Shown here: one piece after another, positions 5,429-5,606 of the stretch
Layout of the letters: each line of letters begins with the position of its first letter
Numbering within the stretch: the stretch's first letter is position 1
Assembly: GCA_958451705.1 (NCBI GenBank)
Contig: CAUDRD010000121.1
Location: forward strand, 1-5,606
Source: an uncultured Oscillospiraceae bacterium
GTDB lineage: Bacteria; Bacillota; Clostridia; Oscillospirales; Acutalibacteraceae
DNA: 5,606 nt
Direction of reading: 5' to 3'
The notes under the pieces: generated by a model
What the model was told of the DNA's origin: nothing
Databases searched by the model: none
What the model saw: the letters and a program-made list of their open reading frames with translations, nothing else
Program-made: the position numbers and the translations under genes

Positions 5429-5457
5429 ATGATACAACACTTAAAACCCTAAGTCAA
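5429..5457 (-). promoter_or_regulatory. Second minus-strand promoter-like site without an obvious gene
   Basis: TTGACT (5457-5452) and TATCAT (5434-5429) on the minus strand, each five of six to consensus, are separated by exactly 17 bases. Transcription would start near 5422 and run toward the ArsR-family gene, giving a leader of about 195 nt that contains the hairpin at 5392-5416 and the inverted repeat at 5303-5351. It may be a distal promoter of the repressor gene, a small-RNA promoter, or a chance match in AT-rich DNA. Confidence 0.45.
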
Positions 5458-5513
5458 TCATTATACTCTAAAAAATTGCAAAAATTAGTCTTAAACGGAA
5501 AAATGAAAAAGAT

Positions 5514-5543
5514 AAAAAAAGCGAAGCAAATTTTGCTTCGCTT
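5514..5543 (-). terminator. Strong intrinsic terminator, best oriented to the minus strand
   Basis: AAGCGAAGCAAA (5519-5530) and TTTGCTTCGCTT (5532-5543) are perfect inverted arms of 12 bases. On the minus strand the stem runs into seven T (5520-5514). On the plus strand it is followed only by AAATTTT, so it is weaker there. It would end a transcript arriving from beyond the right edge and insulate the ArsR-family gene from it. Confidence 0.7.
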
Positions 5544-5550
5544 AAATTTT

Positions 5551-5606
5551 ACACCCTGAAAACTGAACAAAGATAAAGTTTTGTGATTACTTTTGAAAAC
5601 CTTAAC
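5551..5606. other. Sequence resembling rRNA operon leader, spacer or trailer
   Basis: CCTGAAAACTGAACAAAG (5555-5572) and TTTTGAAAACC (5591-5601) resemble the TTGAAAACTGAACAA-type sequences found before 16S and 23S rRNA, and in inverse after them, in Firmicutes rRNA operons. No rRNA itself is present. Leader and trailer carry complementary versions, so the strand is not decided: the terminator at 5514-5543 favours the 3' end of a minus-strand operon, while the literal plus-strand reading resembles a leader or spacer. This rests on recall of the motif only. Confidence 0.4.

Larger units (their letters stand above)
5281..5606. other. Gene-free AT-rich stretch
   Basis: I find no supportable coding region here on either strand. 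The stretch is clearly more AT-rich than the genes to its left. It holds the inverted repeat, hairpin, promoter-like site, terminator and rRNA-flank-like sequence listed separately. A 35-codon minus-strand frame from GTG at 5371 to TGA at 5264 lacks a usable ribosome site and overlaps the repressor promoter. Confidence 0.6.

Overview
The window looks like chromosomal housekeeping DNA from a low-to-moderate GC Gram-positive anaerobe, most likely a member of the Clostridia (Oscillospirales/Ruminococcus-like). This rests on AGGAGG-type ribosome sites, sigma-A-type promoters, short AT-rich intergenic regions, a DUF1934 (YwiB-like) gene directly before argS as in Bacillus, and the style of the encoded proteins. 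The taxonomic call is inference. I see no phage, IS, CRISPR or toxin-antitoxin content.

Left part (1-3182, minus strand): a tight three-gene operon read right to left. A good extended -10 promoter (3154-3182) and a leader of about 120 nt precede ddl (D-Ala-D-Ala ligase). Thirteen bases later comes a DUF1934 beta-barrel protein. Two bases after its stop comes argS (arginyl-tRNA synthetase), which runs off the left edge without its last few dozen codons. Peptidoglycan precursor synthesis and tRNA charging are thus co-transcribed, and the argS ribosome site lies inside the end of the DUF1934 gene.

Middle (3183-4888, plus strand): a divergent GNAT acetyltransferase gene with a GTG start. It is followed by a separately promoted gene for a 293-residue protein I do not recognise, which has two regions, a proline/lysine linker and a very basic tail. 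That gene ends at a clear 10-bp-stem terminator.

Right part (4889-5606): an ArsR/SmtB-family repressor on the minus strand with its own terminator and a near-consensus promoter whose spacer holds an imperfect dyad, a plausible autoregulatory operator. Its arsenic-type cysteine set is mostly missing. The last 330 bases hold no convincing gene but do hold structure: an 11-bp inverted repeat, a hairpin, a second near-consensus minus-strand promoter, and a 12-bp-stem terminator. The last 55 bases resemble Firmicutes rRNA-operon leader or spacer sequence, so the window may stop at the edge of an rRNA repeat.

I found no strong case for a new multi-gene system. The items most worth a second look are the unrecognised 293-residue protein and the repressor locus with its unexplained upstream promoter and repeats.
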